A stretch of 64,000 nucleotides of DNA from Paenochrobactrum glaciei (lineage in GTDB: Bacteria; Pseudomonadota; Alphaproteobacteria; Rhizobiales; Rhizobiaceae). Positions 60,952 to 64,000 of this stretch are shown here, piece after piece; position 1 is the first letter of the stretch, and the number at the start of each line of letters is the position of its first letter. Under the pieces are notes generated by a model, which saw only the letters and a list, made by a program, of their open reading frames with translations, searched no databases and was not told the DNA's origin. The DNA is taken from NCBI RefSeq assembly GCF_039522165.1, contig NZ_BAAADE010000001.1, forward strand, positions 744,001 to 808,000. Direction: 5' to 3'. The position numbers and the translations under genes are program-made.

Positions 60952-62721
60952 TTATTTCTTATCCGCGCCAAGAGCGAAGACTTCGGCCAGAATTTTGTAA
61001 ACGTCGCTCTGTTCCATATAGCCACGGAAAAGATCGGCACCGGCACCACTTGCCTGCAACACAACGTCATCGACCGAGTGAACACCTGTATCATCGGAGC
61101 GCGGGATATTGCCTTCACGGAAGACAGCGCCCGGAATGTCCTTATAGGCTTCGTTGGCGACATATTCGTTCTTCTCGTTTTTGATCGCCGGAACAAAAGG
61201 ATTATCCAGCTTCGGACGGAAGGTTTCGTAATAGTCAGGGAAGTTGTTGGAGAAGATCGCCAGACGCGGGTTCACATCCACGTTGTCCGGATAGCCGTCA
61301 CCATTGCTGTCAACGTAATTGGTAAAGCCAGCTTTTTCATAAGTACCGACTTTTTCACGCATTTCGGTGCCCGGCTTATTATCATCGATCGTACCGATGA
61401 TGGACACGCCATGGGTATGGTCACCGGTTACAACAACCATTGTGTCCGGATTGTTCTTGGCAAATTCCTGTGCCAGACCAACAACCTTGTCAAACTCGAT
61501 TGTGTCGTAAACTGCGCGTTCCCAGTCAAGCGGATGGGACATCTTGTCGACATTTGCCGCTTCAACCATCAGGAAGAAACCTTCCTTATTCTGGGAGAGC
61601 TTTTTCAAGGCAATGTCGGCCATTTCAACTAGACCCGGCTGATCAGGGAATTTATCCATCGTTCCCTTTTTCAGCATATTGCGATCCATCGCAGTGTCCA
61701 TATTGCCGGTATGGAACAGGCCGAGCAGCTTGTCGCCTTCAGCAGATGCGGCCTTTTCAAGCTCTTCCTTGCTGGTTGCCAAGGCATAACCTGCATCTTT
61801 GAACTCTTTGATATAGTCTTTATCGTCTTTGCGCTTGGAACCCGGCACTTCCTTATTGAGGAAGTAGGCAGAACCACCGCCCAACAATACATCAGGCTTC
61901 ACATCAAACAACATGCCGGTGATTTCGGCTTTATCAGCGCGACGGCGGGTGTGCGAAGCCACAGCTGCCGGTGTTGCATCCTGCAATTCTGACGTGGTGA
62001 CAATACCGATGGATTTGCCGGTTTGACGGCGCAGTGCTTCACTAATATTTTCAACGCGCGGATCATCAAGGCTGTCCGGTGTACGGTCAGCATAAACACC
62101 AAGCGCATTGATCGCAGTTTTATGACCCGTCATATAGGCTGACATGGTGTTGGCGCTGTCGGTGGCAATCGAATTGGTGGCTGATGTACCGATGAAAGCC
62201 ATATATTGCAGATCATCCATATTGAGACGACCATTGGCCTTACCTTCGCTCATGCCCTTAGACATGATGCGGGCACCGGTGCGGTGGGCAACGGACAAAC
62301 CATCAGCGACAAGGAAGATCACGTTTTTGGCTTTAGGTGCATCCGAAGTGCCGTAAACATCCCAAGTAACGCTTTTCTTGTCATTTCCGGCCTGCACTTC
62401 GATGGTGTAAGCACCGGCTTTCGGCAAAGCCAAAGAGCGCAGAATAACAGCCGAGCCCAGATCTTTATCTGATGCGTCTTTTTCTGCAGCAATAAATTCA
62501 ACATCTTTGCCGAAAACAGCTTTGTAATCTTCGCCGTTGACCGTGATTTTCACGTCATCCGCTTTGACGACATTGTCGAATTCCACTTTGAAATCAAAAG
62601 GCGAACCGGCAAGAATCGTTGCACGGTCAAGCGGATACACCGTTGCTGCCTGCGATGCAGTTGCAATAAGTGTAGCCGACAGAACTGTCGTGGCAGAGAG
62701 TAATTTAACAAGTTGACGCAT
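60952..62721 (-). CDS. phoA: Secreted alkaline phosphatase (PhoA family)
   Basis: This 589-residue zinc enzyme releases phosphate from esters in the periplasm. The ATG at 62721 begins a signal peptide (MRQLVKLLSATTVLSATLIA, cleavage near TASQA). An N-terminal domain of about 110 residues precedes the phosphatase domain, which has the metal Asp in LVADGLS, the phosphorylated Ser in ATDSANTMSAYMTG, GDHTHG and HSVDD. The frame extends to 62898 without a better start. A PHO box lies upstream, so PhoB induction on phosphate starvation is likely. Confidence 0.92.
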   Translation of the reverse strand: MRQLVKLLSATTVLSATLIATASQAATVYPLDRATILAGSPFDFKVEFDNVVKADDVKITVNGEDYKAVFGKDVEFIAAEKDASDKDLGSAVILRSLALPKAGAYTIEVQAGNDKKSVTWDVYGTSDAPKAKNVIFLVADGLSVAHRTGARIMSKGMSEGKANGRLNMDDLQYMAFIGTSATNSIATDSANTMSAYMTGHKTAINALGVYADRTPDSLDDPRVENISEALRRQTGKSIGIVTTSELQDATPAAVASHTRRRADKAEITGMLFDVKPDVLLGGGSAYFLNKEVPGSKRKDDKDYIKEFKDAGYALATSKEELEKAASAEGDKLLGLFHTGNMDTAMDRNMLKKGTMDKFPDQPGLVEMADIALKKLSQNKEGFFLMVEAANVDKMSHPLDWERAVYDTIEFDKVVGLAQEFAKNNPDTMVVVTGDHTHGVSIIGTIDDNKPGTEMREKVGTYEKAGFTNYVDSNGDGYPDNVDVNPRLAIFSNNFPDYYETFRPKLDNPFVPAIKNEKNEYVANEAYKDIPGAVFREGNIPRSDDTGVHSVDDVVLQASGAGADLFRGYMEQSDVYKILAEVFALGADKK

Positions 62722-63108
62722 GGTTTTATCAAACCCCTTTAGCGGATGTTTTCCCGGCCACAGATCGGAACCATCTTTGGTTCCACCCCTTTGCATGCCG
62801 GAAAAGCCCCAATTGTAATCGTCGTAAAGACCTTGAGAGGACAATGAGTACGGGGGGATTGTTAGCCAGCCATTATGACAGTGCTTTGTATAAATCATGA
62901 CAGATTGATTAAATCTGGCTTGGACAAGTCATGATTTCGACTGATGCGAAAATCACACAATATTTCAGAAAAATTTAAAAAATGAGTACTGACAATAAAA
63001 AATAGGACAACAGTGCTGTCCTTTTTTCTTTCCTTTTGTTGCGTAAAAGTGCATATAGGGGTTCCAAAAATATATTTTCATAACGCCATACGCAAGAAAG
63101 GTGATTTC
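62722..63108. other. Divergent intergenic region phoA / dehydrogenase
   Basis: These 387 bases hold the phoA leader with a small hairpin (GGAACC-ATCTTT-GGTTCC, 62769-62786), the PHO box at 62876-62904 and the promoter of the plus-strand dehydrogenase. No gene was found. Confidence 0.6.
62876..62904 (-). promoter_or_regulatory. PHO box of phoA
   Basis: On the minus strand CTGTCAT occurs at 62904-62898 and again at 62882-62876, exactly 22 bases (two 11-base units) apart, with a degenerate middle unit (TATACAA). PhoB binds CTGTCAT repeats at 11-base steps. It is about 155 bases upstream of the phosphatase start. Confidence 0.7.
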
Positions 63109-64000
63109 GTGTCACAGGACAATCTTCTTGAAAATGCATTAGTGCGGCTGGATGAGGCTGCAAGCCATATTAATATCGACGCGGATGTGATCGAAAAATT
63201 GAAATTCGCGCGCGAGACCATGAAAGTACGTTTGATGATCCGTATGGATGACGGATCACGCAAATCATTCCTTGCATGGCGCTGCCGTTATGATGATACC
63301 CGCGGCCCAACCAAAGGCGGCATCCGTTACCATCCGGATGCAACAGCTGAAGAAGTTGAGACGCTTGCTTTCTGGATGACCTTCAAATGCGCCGTGATGA
63401 ACCTGCCTTATGGCGGTGGTAAGGGTGCTATTCAGGTTGATCCGCGTAAATTGTCCAAAGCTGAGTTGGAACGTCTCTCCCGCGCTTATATTCAGGCCTT
63501 TGCCGGAATTCTGGGCCCAGACCGTGATATTCCGGCACCGGATGTCTATACCAACTCAATGATCATGGGTTGGATGGCTGACGAATATTCACAAATCGTC
63601 GACCAGCACTCACCGGCAGTGATCACCGGCAAGCCATTGGCACTGGGCGGTTCGCTTGGTCGTGATGATGCAACGGCACGCGGTGGCTACTATCTCGTGC
63701 GTCATCTGGCTGGTGATTTAGGTCTTGCCAGCAATTTGCGTGTGGCCATTCAGGGCTTTGGTAATGCCGGCCAGCATATGGCACGTCTTTTCAGCGCCGA
63801 TGGCCACAAGATCACCGCTGTTTCCGACTCGGAAGGTGCAGTTCAGTGCGCCGAAGGTTTGAACCTGAAAAGCCTCTTTGCTGCCAAAGCGGAAGGCAAG
63901 TCAGTTGTTTCCACCGTTGGCCAGCATGGTCACAAGGCCATGACACCGGCTGAACTGGTGGCTGCTGATTGTGATGTTCTGGTGCCGTCCGCCATGGAAA
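63109..64000 (+). CDS. Glu/Leu/Phe/Val dehydrogenase, C-terminus beyond window
   Basis: This partial protein (297 codons present) is an NAD(P)-dependent amino acid dehydrogenase, most likely glutamate dehydrogenase. It shows the substrate-binding Lys in GPTKGGIRYHP, the catalytic-lysine segment MNLPYGGGKGAI, PAPDVYTNS, and the start of the Rossmann domain VAIQGFGNAGQHMA. The start is a GTG at 63109 with AAGG seven bases upstream; no ATG is available in frame further upstream before a gap. It would interconvert glutamate and 2-oxoglutarate plus ammonia. Confidence 0.93.
   Translation, partial: MSQDNLLENALVRLDEAASHINIDADVIEKLKFARETMKVRLMIRMDDGSRKSFLAWRCRYDDTRGPTKGGIRYHPDATAEEVETLAFWMTFKCAVMNLPYGGGKGAIQVDPRKLSKAELERLSRAYIQAFAGILGPDRDIPAPDVYTNSMIMGWMADEYSQIVDQHSPAVITGKPLALGGSLGRDDATARGGYYLVRHLAGDLGLASNLRVAIQGFGNAGQHMARLFSADGHKITAVSDSEGAVQCAEGLNLKSLFAAKAEGKSVVSTVGQHGHKAMTPAELVAADCDVLVPSAME

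Overview
The window looks like chromosomal DNA of an alphaproteobacterium of the order Hyphomicrobiales (Rhizobiales), probably near Brucella/Ochrobactrum/Pseudochrobactrum. This rests on a GC content near one half by eye, a NadQ-type NAD regulator with its operators, the carboxynorspermidine-type spermidine route, a CTGTCAT-type PHO box, a tandem CCUCCUCCC small RNA of the cuckoo/CcsR kind, and a mosaic palindromic intergenic element typical of Rhizobiales. The genus is inference. Most genes are ordinary core or catabolic genes. No phage, insertion sequence, CRISPR array or plasmid function was recognised.

Layout. 1-8.4 kb: guaA (cut by the left edge), a PaaI-type thioesterase, an RsmB-type rRNA methyltransferase, a two-gene DsbB-type module with a 57-residue small membrane protein, katA divergent from oxyR, then guaB. 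8.6-16.3 kb: a six-gene plus-strand operon that begins with a monooxygenase/old-yellow-enzyme fusion and continues with an SDR, a crotonase, an acyl-CoA dehydrogenase, a RidA-like protein and a hydratase/3-hydroxyacyl-CoA dehydrogenase fusion. It resembles the 2-aminobenzoyl-CoA (or salicylyl-CoA) route but has no CoA ligase. 16.4-22.4 kb: a methyltransferase, a MATE exporter, a tautomerase, Fpr, a Cys-rich winged-helix regulator and an MFS exporter. 22.7-29.1 kb: spermidine synthesis genes, nadQ-nadA-nadC with a double operator, and panC. 29.2-32.2 kb: a hydrolase lipoprotein and a natural dioxygenase-hydrolase fusion. 32.3-33.3 kb: a small RNA locus and a small membrane protein. 33.4-38.7 kb: an acyl-CoA ligase, a HAD phosphatase, an AstE/AspA-like deacylase and pgi.

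38.9-50.4 kb holds a reductive pyrimidine degradation locus: preT, preA, a RutR-like regulator, an M20-type beta-ureidopropionase, dihydropyrimidinase and a four-gene NMT1/THI5-type ABC importer. Together these would import a pyrimidine and convert it through dihydropyrimidine and N-carbamoyl-beta-amino acid to a beta-amino acid. 50.4-56.9 kb: an RND pump with its adaptor, an orphan histidine kinase and two identical tRNA-Arg(ACG) genes. 57-64 kb: a FAD monooxygenase, a MacB/FtsX-like ABC cassette with a histidine-rich permease, a PHO-box alkaline phosphatase, and the start of a Glu/Leu/Phe/Val dehydrogenase cut by the right edge.

The most interesting points are the CCUCCUCCC small RNA, the CoA-thioester ring-degradation operon whose RidA and crotonase members have altered active sites and whose promoter has a dyad in its spacer, the five-helix DsbB variant with its small partner, the MhqO-MhqD-type fusion and the histidine-rich ABC cassette. 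All family assignments come from reading motifs and were not checked by database search.
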